Counted from the first letter of the stretch, positions 25,147 to 33,996 are shown. The stretch is DNA of 64,000 nt from Labrys miyagiensis (GCF_030160835.1 NZ_BSPC01000007.1:1-64000); one strand, 5' to 3'. Program-made: numbers and translations. Notes: generated by a model from the sequence alone, not told the origin.

Positions 25147-26181
25147 CTACTTGGTAAAGCCGAGTTCTTTGTTGGCCTTGATCACGTAGTCGTTCGTATA
25201 GGTGGAGGCGAGATCGACAGGCCCCTTGACCTTGCCCGCCTTTTTCAGCACCTCCAACACGGTCGCAGGGCCGTCTGCCGGCATCATGCCATCAGGCAGG
25301 AACTGCCCCTTATCCTTGTTGAGCGCGTCGATGTAATCCTGCCGGCTGGTGAGCTGGTTGCTGACGAAATCCTTGGGCAAATTATCGGCAATGTCGGCGG
25401 CGCTGTGGGTGTTGATCCAATGCATGGTCTCGACCATGGCCGATACCACACGCTGGGTTTCCTCCGGGTGCTTTTCGACCCAGTCGGCGCGTACGATGAT
25501 CGAGGCAGTCGGCCAGGTTCCGCCAAGCCACTTCTTGACGCCCTCGGTCGTTGCAAGATCGAAGGCCGAATAGCCGATGCCCTTCTTTTCGATCGCGCTC
25601 ACGGTCGGCTGGGTGGTCATGCCGCAGACGATCTCGCCGTGAATGAGGCCCGCGATCAATGTCGCACCGGCGCCGACGCCCACGCGCGAGAATTTATCGG
25701 ATGTGAGACCGCTATGGGCGGCAAGGTAGAGCGTCAGCGCGTCCGTGCCGGAGCCGATATCGGTCACGCCGACAGTCTTGCCGGCCCAGTCGGCGGGGCT
25801 CTTGATGTTGGAATCCTTGGCGCACATTTCGCGTTCGCCCGGAGCGCCGCTCAATTGCACGATATCGATGACCTTCTTGCCATGGAGCTGAAAATCAATG
25901 GTGTGATTGTACCAGGCGCCAGCCATATCGACCTGGCCCGAAATCATCGCGTCTTCGGCTCCGACCGCATCGTTTTCGGTCGAAAGCTCAATGTCGATCC
26001 CGTGCTTTTTGAAAAAGCCGAGATTTTGCGCGAGCTGGTAGGGCAGATAGATCTGCTTGTCGATGCCCCCGACCATCATCGTCACTTTCATGTCGTCCGC
26101 ACGCGCCGCCATACCCCCCGCAAGGCTGAGCGTTGCTGCCACGAGAGCGCCGAGCGCCACGCGTTGCATGATTTGCTTCAA
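25147..26181 (-). CDS. ABC transporter substrate-binding protein (SsuA/TauA/NMT1-like)
   Basis: 344 residues starting at TTG 26181, seven bases after GGAGGA; the in-frame ATG four codons later is too far from it. Signal peptide to about residue 28 (LAGGMAARADD). The fold is that of the NMT1/THI5-like family: IDKQIYLPYQLAQNLGFFKKHGID, DMAGAWYNHTIDF, and WAGKTVGVTDIGSGTDALTLYLAAHSG. This family binds sulfonates, nitrate or pyrimidine precursors; the ligand cannot be told. Last gene of an ATPase-permease-binding protein operon. Confidence 0.9.
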   Translation of the reverse strand: MKQIMQRVALGALVAATLSLAGGMAARADDMKVTMMVGGIDKQIYLPYQLAQNLGFFKKHGIDIELSTENDAVGAEDAMISGQVDMAGAWYNHTIDFQLHGKKVIDIVQLSGAPGEREMCAKDSNIKSPADWAGKTVGVTDIGSGTDALTLYLAAHSGLTSDKFSRVGVGAGATLIAGLIHGEIVCGMTTQPTVSAIEKKGIGYSAFDLATTEGVKKWLGGTWPTASIIVRADWVEKHPEETQRVVSAMVETMHWINTHSAADIADNLPKDFVSNQLTSRQDYIDALNKDKGQFLPDGMMPADGPATVLEVLKKAGKVKGPVDLASTYTNDYVIKANKELGFTK

Positions 26182-26208
26182 CTTATAGTCCTCCCTTGGT
26201 GTTGATTG

Positions 26209-27048
26209 TCATACGTCCTGAATGTTTTCGGCCGAGGTGGGTTTGCGCCAGGCCAGCAGGCGCTTTTCGATCCTCGCCATCAGCATTTCCACGCCCAGGA
26301 CGATCATGCCGATCACGAACATGCAGCCGAAAACGCCGTCGGAATCGAAGGTGTTCTGCGCCGTCTTGATCACCAGGCCGAGGCCGTGCTGCGCCCCCAG
26401 GATTTCACCAACGATGGCGCCGATGATCGAAAACCCGAGCGCGACATGCAGACTTGCGACAATCCATGTCATGGCCGAGGGAATGATCACCTGGCGGATG
26501 ACATCCGCTCGGGAGCCGCCCAGGATGCGAATATTCGCCACCAGATTCGGGTCGACGCTGCGCACGCCCTGGTAGGCGTTGAAAAACACCACGAAGAAGA
26601 CGAGGACAGCGGCCAGAATGGCTTTGGCCGCGAGCCCCAGCCCCAGCCACATCACGAAAATCGAGCCGAGCACGATGCGCGGGATGGCATTCAGAAACTT
26701 GATATAGGGGTTCATGACATCGGACAGATAATCGACCTGGCCGAGCAGGATGCCCATGAAAACACCGCTGGCGACGCCGACGACGAACCCGATTGCCGCC
26801 TCTTCCAGGGTCACGAAGATCTGAAACCAGAACGAGCCATAGGCCGTGCCGTTGACGAACCAGTCCGCCAGCCGGGTGACGACGCCGGTCGGCGAACCAA
26901 AAAACAGCGGATCGACGACACCTGTGTCGGACGCAATTTGCCAGGTTCCGATAAAACCGACCAGAATGACGAGTTGGCCCAGCAAGACCAGGAGACGGCG
27001 GCGCCTGGCGGCGGCGCGAAAACCCGTCGAAACAGGGGCATCCGTCAT
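26209..27048 (-). CDS. ABC transporter permease (SsuC/TauC-like)
   Basis: 279 residues with about six transmembrane helices. The BPD_transp_1 EAA loop reads ARILGGSR-type in VDPNLVANIRILGGSRADVIRQVIIPSAMTWIVASLH, where it contacts the ATPase. The late VGEILGAQHGLGLVI segment is typical for taurine/sulfonate/nitrate permeases. It overlaps the ATPase stop by four bases and is followed after 27 bases by the binding protein. A basic N-terminus (RAAARRRR) precedes the first helix. Confidence 0.92.
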   Translation of the reverse strand: MTDAPVSTGFRAAARRRRLLVLLGQLVILVGFIGTWQIASDTGVVDPLFFGSPTGVVTRLADWFVNGTAYGSFWFQIFVTLEEAAIGFVVGVASGVFMGILLGQVDYLSDVMNPYIKFLNAIPRIVLGSIFVMWLGLGLAAKAILAAVLVFFVVFFNAYQGVRSVDPNLVANIRILGGSRADVIRQVIIPSAMTWIVASLHVALGFSIIGAIVGEILGAQHGLGLVIKTAQNTFDSDGVFGCMFVIGMIVLGVEMLMARIEKRLLAWRKPTSAENIQDV

Positions 27049-27905
27049 GCGATGGTCTCCTTGGCCGCTACCGGCGCGCCTTGACGGGCATAGGTTCGCT
27101 GCACTTCGTCACGCAACGCCTCCCAGATCTGCTGATGCAATTGGAGAAACCGCGGCTGGAAACGGATTTCCTGCAAGGCGCCGCGCGGGCGAGGCAGATC
27201 GATGTCGAAAATCGCCTTGACCGTTCCCGGCCCCGCGGTGATGACGACCACCTTGTCGGCGAGACCGATCGCCTCCTCCAGATCATGGGTGACGAACAGG
27301 ACCGTGGGCCGATCCCGCTCCCAGAGCGTGAGCAATTCATTCGACATGATCGAACGGGTCTGAACGTCGAGCGCGGAGAAGGGCTCGTCCATCAAGAGGA
27401 TCGAGGGCTTGTTGATGAGGGCGGCGGCCAGACTCGCGCGCTTGCGCATGCCCCCGGACAATTGATGCGGATAATGCTGCTCGAATCCGGACAATCCGAC
27501 GATGCGCAGCCAATTGCGCGCCATCTCCAGCGCGTCCTTTTGCGGGACCTTGTTGAAGATGGGCCCGAGCGACACATTGGTCACGACCGATCGCCAGGGC
27601 AGCAGGGCGTCCGCCTGAAACATGAAGCTCACGCCTTTGGTGATTCCGGAGACGATCTGGTCCGAAACGGTCACTTTGCCGGCGCTCGGTCGGTCAAGGC
27701 CGGCCAGCATTGTCAGGGTCGTGGATTTACCGCACCCCGTAGGTCCGACGATCGCACAGAATTGCCCCGGCAATATTTCGAGATTGACGTCGTGGAGCGC
27801 CGTCATCGTCTGCCCCACCGGAGATACAAACCGTTTGGTGACGCCTTCAAACCTGACATGACCAGCTTTGACATCGCCAAGTCTCGTCGGCGGATCGTTC
27901 CCCAT
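27045..27905 (-). CDS. ABC transporter ATP-binding protein (SsuB/TauB-like)
   Basis: 286 residues from the ATG at 27905, which has GGGAG just upstream; a TTG 12 bases earlier is also open. Walker A GPTGCGKSTTL, Q-loop FMFQADALLPW, signature LSGGMRKRASLA, Walker B ILLMDEPFSALD and H-loop FVTHDLEEA are all intact. The LPW after the Q-loop and the C-terminal half are like SsuB/NrtD. It is first in the operon; an AT-rich stretch (TTTATATTTTATATG) before it is the likely promoter. Confidence 0.93.
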   Translation of the reverse strand: MGNDPPTRLGDVKAGHVRFEGVTKRFVSPVGQTMTALHDVNLEILPGQFCAIVGPTGCGKSTTLTMLAGLDRPSAGKVTVSDQIVSGITKGVSFMFQADALLPWRSVVTNVSLGPIFNKVPQKDALEMARNWLRIVGLSGFEQHYPHQLSGGMRKRASLAAALINKPSILLMDEPFSALDVQTRSIMSNELLTLWERDRPTVLFVTHDLEEAIGLADKVVVITAGPGTVKAIFDIDLPRPRGALQEIRFQPRFLQLHQQIWEALRDEVQRTYARQGAPVAAKETIA

Positions 27906-27949
27906 GGGCACTCCCAATTTTATATTTTATATGACTCTTGCTCACGCCT

Positions 27950-28219
27950 TTAATGCTCGACCGCCCTGCCCTCCCTCTGAAGCCTGGCAACGATCTGTCC
28001 CGCGGCAGCGGTTTCATATTTGCCGGCAGACTGGCGGTGATACGGGAGAGCACGCCGCGCCCATCCCGCCGGAGCCTGGGGCTCACGGCCATCCGGGGAA
28101 TCGTGGGGCATGAAGACCTGTTTGTCGGGAATGTTGCCAGACGGGCTGTGCTCGGGCCACGCCGGCTTTCCGGCGGCCATAACCGTTTCCACCGCGAGCA
28201 TCAGAACAGCGACAGCCAT
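27950..28219 (-). CDS. Possible small exported protein
   Basis: 89 residues from the ATG at 28219. The first 17 (MAVAVLMLAVETVMAAG) could be a signal peptide; the rest is Pro/His/Gln-rich (HSPSGNIPDKQVFMPHDSPDG) and has no domain. No ribosome site is seen and overlapping frames on both strands are also open, so this may be chance. The surrounding 28220-28614 contains nothing else I can name. Confidence 0.3.
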   Translation of the reverse strand: MAVAVLMLAVETVMAAGKPAWPEHSPSGNIPDKQVFMPHDSPDGREPQAPAGWARRALPYHRQSAGKYETAAAGQIVARLQREGRAVEH

Positions 28220-28614
28220 GCCGGGAACCAGACGCGATCGAGAGAAATCCCCGCGGCTTCCCCCTTCATGGCGAACTCGTACCAGAACCGGAACTCCGCG
28301 AAGGACACGATAGGAAGGCAGACTTAGGGAGGAATTAGGAGACTCCCGAGACCAAGTGAATCGACTTGGAGCCGTCATCCCCGGCGAGCGCGTCACAAGC
28401 TTTGCTTATGACTGGGAGGGAAGCTTCAACTTCACACCTTCCTCGTCGCAGCCGCCCGAGCGACCCCGACCCCTCCCCAAGAAGTGCATCGCAAATCGCC
28501 CTTCCGCTTTGGGAGCAGCAGCGCGAGAAGGGGGTTGCATGCCAGACGAAGCCCCCAGACAGCCATTCTCTATTTCGGCCTGCGGACCGGAGTCACCAAC
28601 GAGTCACGGCGGCT

Positions 28615-29148
28615 ATGTATTATTTGAATATAGAGTGCACATCTAAGAATTTACACACCGTTGTTTTCAAAAAAATTTTCAAAACTATAATTATATTTTT
28701 AACTCAATTTCAAAATCTACTGGCCATTTCAATATTGATGGTAGGTTTGGGGCTGTGGGGGCTTCCAAGCGATAGGGAAAGCGTCATGGCTGACGATACG
28801 ATTCCGCATGCCAAGATCTCTATACCGGTTGATTTCAAGATCGACGCGATCACGCCCTATCGCAGCGCCGAGCACGTTTATCGCAATGCCGCGCCTACGG
28901 TACACGCCCTGCCGACGCCGCCGCTGGGCGTCGTGGCCAATTTCACCGGAACCTTTTCGGGGCCTGGCCTCAACCTGATCTTCCGGCCGAACAGCGACGC
29001 GCCCACGTCCACAACCTTCCCGGCCGCCGTCAACCCACTGCCGCCCAAGCCACCGAGCGAGTTTGCCGGCCTGACCTGGCCCCATCTGTCGCTCACGACC
29101 CTGGTGCCGACGGATGAACTGGTCATCCTGCCATCGGCCTGGCCATAG
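28615..29148 (+). CDS. Hypothetical exported protein with FTGTFSG...NLIFRP motif, possibly truncated
   Basis: 177 residues. The first ~50 (MYYLNIECTSKNLHTV..., then IIIFLTQFQNLLAISILMVGLGLW) are encoded by strikingly AT-rich DNA and form a membrane anchor or uncleaved signal. The rest is GC-rich: LPTPPLGVVANFTGTFSG followed by PGLNLIFRPNSD, then a Pro-rich end. The motif recalls larger extracellular proteins in which a further domain follows. Here the frame ends soon after, so it may be a truncated or decayed copy. An internal start near 28786 (MADDTIP) is possible. Confidence 0.5.
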   Translation: MYYLNIECTSKNLHTVVFKKIFKTIIIFLTQFQNLLAISILMVGLGLWGLPSDRESVMADDTIPHAKISIPVDFKIDAITPYRSAEHVYRNAAPTVHALPTPPLGVVANFTGTFSGPGLNLIFRPNSDAPTSTTFPAAVNPLPPKPPSEFAGLTWPHLSLTTLVPTDELVILPSAWP

Positions 29149-29426
29149 GAATCGGCGGACTTCCCGACGAGTCCCGCCGAAGCGTCGTGCCGGAAGACGG
29201 ATCCCGGCTTTCGGCACGACGCGACAACAAGGATCTGCAGCATCGGATCCGGTTCCGAAATCAGGGCCTGTGCTGTGGAAAGCCGAGGCATGACCATGCC
29301 CGCCCGCCAGCAACTGCCCCCCGCAATTACTCGATTAGGCCGTCGCCATCCTTGCCAGCCGTAGGCCATGAGTCTGCCGCTCGACAGACCGTCTCCGATA
29401 GGCGAATTCGCGTTGGAAGCTGCTGA

Positions 29427-29855
29427 TTACGGTGCGGCGATGCGAATGGGACGCGTCCCGACCGGGGCGCCGGTTGCGCGGTCGATGGTGACGGGATCGA
29501 TCTCCGTTCCGGTCTCCGCGTCGAAGAACCGGGTCACCTTGCCTCCGGCGCGATGCTTGCGTCCCCACGCACCGATCGCAAACAGAACCGGCAGGAAGTC
29601 GCGGCCGGCCTCCGTCAGCACATATTCGTCCCGTGGCGGACGATCGGAATAGCGGCGTTTCTCCAGCAGCCCGTCCTCGGTCAGGGATGACAGCCGCCCC
29701 GTCAGCATCGTCGGCGCGATACCCAGGCTCTTGCGAAAATCATCGAAGCGGGTCAGCCCCGCATGGGCGTCGCGCAGGATCAGCATGCTCCACGCGTCCC
29801 CCACGAGCGCCAGGCTCCGGGCGATCAGGCATGGCTGGTCCGAAAGATTTTTCAT
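29427..29855 (-). CDS. HxlR-family transcriptional regulator
   Basis: 142 residues of the HxlR winged-helix family. CLIARSLALVGDAWSMLILRDAHAGLTRFDDFRKSLGIAPTMLTGRLSSLTEDGLLEKRRY is the DNA-binding domain with the conserved N-terminal Cys (C9) used for redox or electrophile sensing in some members. A C-terminal VTRFFDAETGTEIDPV extension is present. It is divergent from an SDR gene across an 89-base gap containing a perfect 7-7-7 palindrome, its likely operator. Confidence 0.92.
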   Translation of the reverse strand: MKNLSDQPCLIARSLALVGDAWSMLILRDAHAGLTRFDDFRKSLGIAPTMLTGRLSSLTEDGLLEKRRYSDRPPRDEYVLTEAGRDFLPVLFAIGAWGRKHRAGGKVTRFFDAETGTEIDPVTIDRATGAPVGTRPIRIAAP

Positions 29856-29878
29856 GTCGGTATCTTTTTAGTAGTGAC

Positions 29879-29899
29879 TTACTATTAAATTGATAGTAA
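29879..29899. promoter_or_regulatory. Palindromic operator between hxlR-type gene and SDR gene
   Basis: TTACTAT-TAAATTG-ATAGTAA is a perfect 7-bp inverted repeat with a 7-bp spacer, in an AT-rich patch of an otherwise GC-rich region. It sits 24 bases upstream of the regulator's ATG and 46 before the SDR start. Confidence 0.65.
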
Positions 29900-29944
29900 C
29901 TGACTTCGCAACGATGTTCCACGACAAAATGAGAGCCAAAGCGG

Positions 29945-30760
29945 ATGAGCAAGACAGAACGCGGCATTGCCCTGGTCACGGGTGCTTCCTCGGGCATCGG
30001 GCTGGCGACGGCGCGAGCGCTGCGGCGCGATGGCTATCGTGTCTTCGGCACCAGCCGAAAATCGATGCCCGATACCTCGGATGGCATCACGATGCTGATC
30101 TGCGACGTAATCGACGATGCATCCGTTCAGAGTGTCGTCGACGAGGTTCTAAGCCGCGCAGGGGGGATCAATCTTCTCGTCAACAACGCCGGTCTCGCTC
30201 TCTTTGGGGGCGCTGAGGAATCCTCGGTCGCACAGGTGCAAGCCCTGTTCGACGTCAATCTGTTCGGCGCCATCCGCATGACCAATGCGGTGTTGCCTTC
30301 GATGCGGCGGCGCGGCAAAGGGCGCATCATCAACATCGGCTCGATCTTAGGCCTCATACCCGCGCCATATTCGGCTCACTATTCAGCGGCAAAACACGCA
30401 ATCGAGGGCTACTCGGAATCGCTGGATCACGAGGTTCGTGCCTTCAATATTCGCGTCTCGGTTATCGAGCCTGCGTTTGTCCGTACTATCTTCGACCAGA
30501 ATGGGATTAAGCCGGATTCCATCTTGAATGAATATGACGGAGCTCGAGCTAACCTCGACGCGCTCCTTCGCGATGTGATGCCTAAGGCCGATCTGCCAGA
30601 TGTCGTGGCCGCGGTGGTCGTCAAGGCCGCGACCGATGCCCATCCGCGACGGCGCTATACCGCTGGCAAGGTAGCGCAGCAGATCGGCATGCTGCGCCGG
30701 TTTGCCCCCGCAGAGATATTCGACAAGATCTTGCGAAAGCAGTTCCGCTTGCCGGTCTGA
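29945..30760 (+). CDS. SDR family oxidoreductase
   Basis: 271 residues. Classical SDR: ALVTGASSGIGLATARAL binds NAD(P), NNAGLALFG, INIGSILG with the catalytic Ser, and YSAAK with Tyr/Lys. The late VIEPAFVRTIF motif is present. The substrate is unknown. It is the first gene of a pair with the MDR oxidoreductase 48 bases downstream, and both are probably controlled by the divergent HxlR regulator. Such pairs often respond to quinones or aldehydes. Confidence 0.9.
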   Translation: MSKTERGIALVTGASSGIGLATARALRRDGYRVFGTSRKSMPDTSDGITMLICDVIDDASVQSVVDEVLSRAGGINLLVNNAGLALFGGAEESSVAQVQALFDVNLFGAIRMTNAVLPSMRRRGKGRIINIGSILGLIPAPYSAHYSAAKHAIEGYSESLDHEVRAFNIRVSVIEPAFVRTIFDQNGIKPDSILNEYDGARANLDALLRDVMPKADLPDVVAAVVVKAATDAHPRRRYTAGKVAQQIGMLRRFAPAEIFDKILRKQFRLPV

Positions 30761-30808
30761 CGGCATCGCTCGGTCTGCCTGCTCGCCATAGAAACGAAAG
30801 TCAATCTA

Positions 30809-31810
30809 ATGAAATCATTCCTGATCGATCGCTACAGGAAGGGCGGGGCGCTGCGGCTTGGCGAAAGTCCCGAGCCGGCGTTGCGCGAAAACGACGTCAT
30901 GGTTGCGGTTCACGGCGCCGGCGTAAACCTCCTCGACAGCAAGATCAGGGATGGCGAGTTCAAACTCATCCTGCCCTACCGGCTGCCGCTGGTGCTGGGC
31001 AACGATGTGGCGGGCGTCGTGGTCCGCGTCGGGGCCAATGTCCGGCGTTTCAAGCCCGGAGACGAGGTCTATGCGCGTCCGGCCCAGGATCGCATCGGCA
31101 CATTCGCCCAGTACATCGCCATGGACGAGGCCGATGTGGCGATGAAGCCGAACAATCTGACCATGGAGGAGGCCGCCTCCATTCCGCTTGTCGGGCTGAC
31201 GGCATGGCAGGTGCTTGTCGAGCGGGCCAACTTGCAGACGGGGCAGAAGGTCCTGATCCACGCCGGCTCGGGCGGCGTGGGCACGATCGCGATCCAGCTT
31301 GCCAAGCATCTCGGCGCCCATGTGGCCACGACCACGAGCACGGCAAACATCGCTCTGGTGAAAGGTCTCGGCGCGGACGTCGTGGTCGACTACAAGGAGG
31401 AAGACTTCGAGAAAGTGCTGCAGGGCTATGACGTCGTGCTGAACAGCCTCGGGAAAGATACGCTGGAGAAATCCCTTGCCGTGCTGAAGCCGGGCGGGAA
31501 GCTGATCTCGATTTCCGGTCCACCCGATCCGGACTTCGCGAGGCAGAACGGCTCCGGCTGGCTGCTGCAACAGGTCATGCGCTTGCTGAGTTCCGGCATC
31601 AGGAGAAAATCGAAACGCCGGGGGATCCGCTATTCGTTTCACTTCATGACGGCGAATGGCGGCCAGCTCGCAAAGATCACCTCCCTGATCGAGGCAGGCG
31701 ACATACGCCCGGTGATGGACCGGGTCTTCCCGTTCGAGAGGACCAACGAGGCGCTGGCCTATGTCGAAACGGGTCGTGCGAAGGGCAAAGTCGTCGTCAC
31801 CGTGAAGTGA
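30809..31810 (+). CDS. Zinc-independent MDR NADP-dependent oxidoreductase (quinone reductase-like)
   Basis: 333 residues. GroES-like N-domain (VHGAGVNLLDSKIRDGEFKLILPYRLPLVLGNDVAGVVVRVG) and Rossmann domain with LIHAGSGGVGTIAIQLAKHLGAHV. The catalytic and structural zinc cysteines of alcohol dehydrogenases are missing, as in quinone oxidoreductases and 2-haloacrylate reductase. The late SISGPPDPDFA and YSFHFMTANGGQL segments fit the RTN4IP1/quinone-reductase branch. Second gene after the SDR, on the HxlR-controlled strand. Confidence 0.9.
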   Translation: MKSFLIDRYRKGGALRLGESPEPALRENDVMVAVHGAGVNLLDSKIRDGEFKLILPYRLPLVLGNDVAGVVVRVGANVRRFKPGDEVYARPAQDRIGTFAQYIAMDEADVAMKPNNLTMEEAASIPLVGLTAWQVLVERANLQTGQKVLIHAGSGGVGTIAIQLAKHLGAHVATTTSTANIALVKGLGADVVVDYKEEDFEKVLQGYDVVLNSLGKDTLEKSLAVLKPGGKLISISGPPDPDFARQNGSGWLLQQVMRLLSSGIRRKSKRRGIRYSFHFMTANGGQLAKITSLIEAGDIRPVMDRVFPFERTNEALAYVETGRAKGKVVVTVK

Positions 31811-31814
31811 CGCC

Positions 31815-31916
31815 AGGAGCAAAGCGCGTTTACACGTAAACGCCTCCTGCTCTAACTCCTTGTTTTAGCGCGTCTTTGCGATTCTTGCCGATTCAGTCAA
31901 ATCGCAAAACGCTATA
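31815..31916. repeat. F4 double-hairpin element, copy 2
   Basis: AGGAGCAAAGCGCGTTTACACGTAAACGCCTCCTGCTCT is followed by TCTTTGCGATTCTTGCCGATT...AAATCGCAAAACGCTAT. It is about 80% identical to copy 1 by eye, with the same two stems. It lies right after the oxidoreductase stop. The rest of the gap to 32119 shows nothing else. A 16-base fragment (TCGCAAAACGCTTTGG) recurs at 49585-49600. Confidence 0.75.
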
Positions 31917-32119
31917 GGGACCCACAGGGCCGCCGCCCGTTCGGGCAAGATTTCGATCACGAGACAGCACAGCACGAATGTGACAGGGTGACAGGTAGCT
32001 TTGGAACCCTTGCCGGCGGCTTGGCCGAACATCGCGTTCAATTTCATTCGTGCGCTTCCGCCAATTGTGAACCGGGTGAAAGGGATGCGCAGGTTGGTCC
32101 AATTCCAAGGGGTATCGCC

Positions 32120-32470
32120 ATGATGAAACAGATCGACGCGCTTATTCATTGGTTTGCAGCGACCCTGGCCACCTCCCTCGGCTTCCTGGGAATTATGCTG
32201 ACACTGTTATTGGGGTTCCTGATCGGCATAATCTCAAGGTTCGGAGAGAGTTGGTCCCTTCTATTCAATATGTATCTCTCCGTCGTTGCTATTGTCATAG
32301 CAGCGACTATCCTGGTTGCACAGAAACGGGATACGAATGCTATCCAGGCCAAGCTGAACCATTTGATCTTGTCAGGGGATTCACATAATCAATTGGTCGG
32401 AATTGAGAAATCCACGATCGAGGAGATCGAAGATATACGCGATCAGCAGCATGCCGACAGGGACACCTGA
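32120..32470 (+). CDS. Low-affinity iron permease family membrane protein
   Basis: 116 residues with two transmembrane helices (FLGIMLTLLLGFLIGIISRFG and MYLSVVAIVIAATILVA). They are followed by the QKRDTNAIQAKLNHLILS segment characteristic of the Iron_permease family, then an acidic tail (EEIEDIRDQQHADRDT). Transport activity is unproven for bacterial members; many act as small membrane adaptors. Either of two adjacent ATGs could be used. Its codon use is less GC-rich than average here. Confidence 0.75.
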   Translation: MMKQIDALIHWFAATLATSLGFLGIMLTLLLGFLIGIISRFGESWSLLFNMYLSVVAIVIAATILVAQKRDTNAIQAKLNHLILSGDSHNQLVGIEKSTIEEIEDIRDQQHADRDT

Positions 32471-32708
32471 GCGCAGCAGGGCCAGAAGGCCATGGAGGTA
32501 GTTTCGCACGGTCTTGAAAACGCTGGCCGGTCCTTTCCGCCGCGTGACTGCTGCTTCTCGGTATCCACGGCGTCGCGGGCTTTTGACACGGCGCGACCGA
32601 TAGGCCGGCATCCTGGGATGGGAGTGTACGGAACCATTCCCTCTCCACACAGTTGATCTGCCTGAGGCCGCAAGAAATAATACTGAGCCTCAAGAGATCG
32701 GAGATTCA

Positions 32709-32996
32709 GTGAACGCATTCTTTGGCCCCTGGCTCGACAATTACAATTCCATCTTGAAGTTAAATGTCGAGGCGCAACAGGTCATTAGTCTCAGAGTCAT
32801 GAAACTGGCCCATGGCGGAAGGCGTTCCGAGATCGAATCTCAACGTATGATATCTGAAAAACTTGCGGCTCTGGCTGAAGCTCAGATCGGTATGCTGACG
32901 GACATTGCGACCGGGCAAGGCCTTCTTGCGCCTGGCCGCGCTATCGCCGTGTTCCAACGCCAGGTCAGCGCAAACCGTCGACGCCTATCGCGGTAA
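32709..32996 (+). CDS. Small phasin-like hypothetical protein
   Basis: 95 residues from GTG 32709, with GGAG five bases upstream. SILKLNVEAQQVISLRVMKLAHGG ... EIESQRMISEKLAALAEAQIGMLTDIATG is one long amphipathic helix pair, as in small phasin-like or DUF proteins that coat polyhydroxyalkanoate granules. The family assignment is by pattern only. It lies ahead of a stress-type ferritin-like gene. Confidence 0.6.
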   Translation: MNAFFGPWLDNYNSILKLNVEAQQVISLRVMKLAHGGRRSEIESQRMISEKLAALAEAQIGMLTDIATGQGLLAPGRAIAVFQRQVSANRRRLSR

Positions 32997-33084
32997 CCGC
33001 GATAGGCCGAGACCTCCCTACCTACCTGCAATTTCGATGCAATCAAGAACCCGTCCGGCTGTGCCGGACGAAAAGGAGACTGTC

Positions 33085-33576
33085 ATGTCTGATAAGAACC
33101 TCGATCGACTTCTCGTGCATACCCTCAAGGACGTGTATTTTGCCGAGAACGCCATTCTGAAGGCGCTTCCGAAGATGGCCAAGGCCGCCAAGGAGCGCGC
33201 GTTGCAGAAGGCCTTTCAAACCCATCTCAAGCAGACCGAGGGGCATGTCGCCCGTCTCGAATCCGTCTTCAAGCTCTTGAAGCTGAAGCCGGAAGGCGTG
33301 CCCTGCGAGGCGATCAAGGGCATTCTCAAGGAAGGCAACGAAGTCGGCGAAGAATTCGAGGGCGGTTCGGCGCTCGACGCTGGCTTGATTGCCGCCGCCC
33401 AGGCCGTGGAGCACTACGAAATTGCCCGCTATGGCGCCCTCAAGGCATGGGCCGGCGAGCTCGGCCTGAAGGAAGCCGCGAAGCTTTTTGAAGAAACCCT
33501 CAGCGAGGAAGAGGCCACCGACAAGCTTTTGACCGGTCTCTCCAAGATGTCGAACAAGATGGCTGCCGCCGCCTAA
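33085..33576 (+). CDS. YciE/YciF-type DUF892 ferritin-like protein
   Basis: 163 residues: LDRLLVHTLKDVYFAENAILKALPKMAKAA, TEGHVARLESVFKLL, AQAVEHYEIARYGALKAWA and LFEETLSEEEATDKLL give the four-helix bundle of DUF892, with Glu/His positions for a di-iron site (E in YFAEN, H in EGH, E/H in VEHYE, E in LSEEE). These proteins are general-stress and oxidative-stress responders. Strong AAGGAGA before the ATG. A rho-independent terminator follows 20 bases after the stop. Confidence 0.92.
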   Translation: MSDKNLDRLLVHTLKDVYFAENAILKALPKMAKAAKERALQKAFQTHLKQTEGHVARLESVFKLLKLKPEGVPCEAIKGILKEGNEVGEEFEGGSALDAGLIAAAQAVEHYEIARYGALKAWAGELGLKEAAKLFEETLSEEEATDKLLTGLSKMSNKMAAAA

Positions 33577-33595
33577 GCGGTATTCTCAATGACGG

Positions 33596-33631
33596 GGCCT
33601 GTCCTGCGAATGACGTGGGACGGGCCTTTTT
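33596..33631 (+). terminator. Rho-independent terminator of the DUF892 gene
   Basis: GGCCTGTCC (33596-33604) pairs with GGACGGGCC (33618-33626), one G-T pair, and TTTTT follows at 33627-33631. It starts 20 bases after the stop codon. Confidence 0.7.
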
Positions 33632-33753
33632 CGTCTTGGCCGGAGGAAGGCTTCGCTTGATCATTTCCATGATCGGAGTTTCGACGCTTTCTCCTGCCAC
33701 TCATCGACGCAGACAGGTGGTCCATGGGCGCCAAATTAAGGCGCATGGGCGAC

Positions 33754-33996
33754 CAATCCTTCCCCGACTGCGGCTGTCGGAATCGCGCATCGCAGTATCG
33801 ACATGAAAGGGCGCGGGTCATCCTTCCCCGACTGCGGGGAAGGTGGCATTGCGAAGCAATGACGGAAAGGGGAGAGCGACGCGACATGGCCGGTTTTTTT
33901 GGATAGGCAGCGCCACCCTACCCCTTCCGGCCCGGCTGCGCCGGTCCCAGCGCACACTCTGTGTGCGCGATATCCCCGAAGTCGGGGAAGGATTGG
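33754..33996. repeat. F2 compound element
   Basis: Outer arms CCAATCCTTCCCCGACTGCGG (33754) and CCCCGAAGTCGGGGAAGGATTGG (to 33996) are inverted. Inside lies a second copy with TCCTTCCCCGACTGCGGGGA at 33821, then GGCATTGCGAAGCAATGACGG, and a CCCTACCCCTTCCGGCCCGG return arm. It fills most of the stretch 33632-34145 before the LysE gene. Confidence 0.75.

Noticed and set aside
27938-28327. A plus-strand 129-codon frame between the transporter and the 28615 gene.
   Set aside because: No ribosome site, no domain, and equally long frames are open on the other strand.
32471-32708. Minus-strand frames between the iron-permease-like gene and the phasin-like gene.
   Set aside because: Products are basic, low in hydrophobic periodicity and overlap both neighbours; no start signal.
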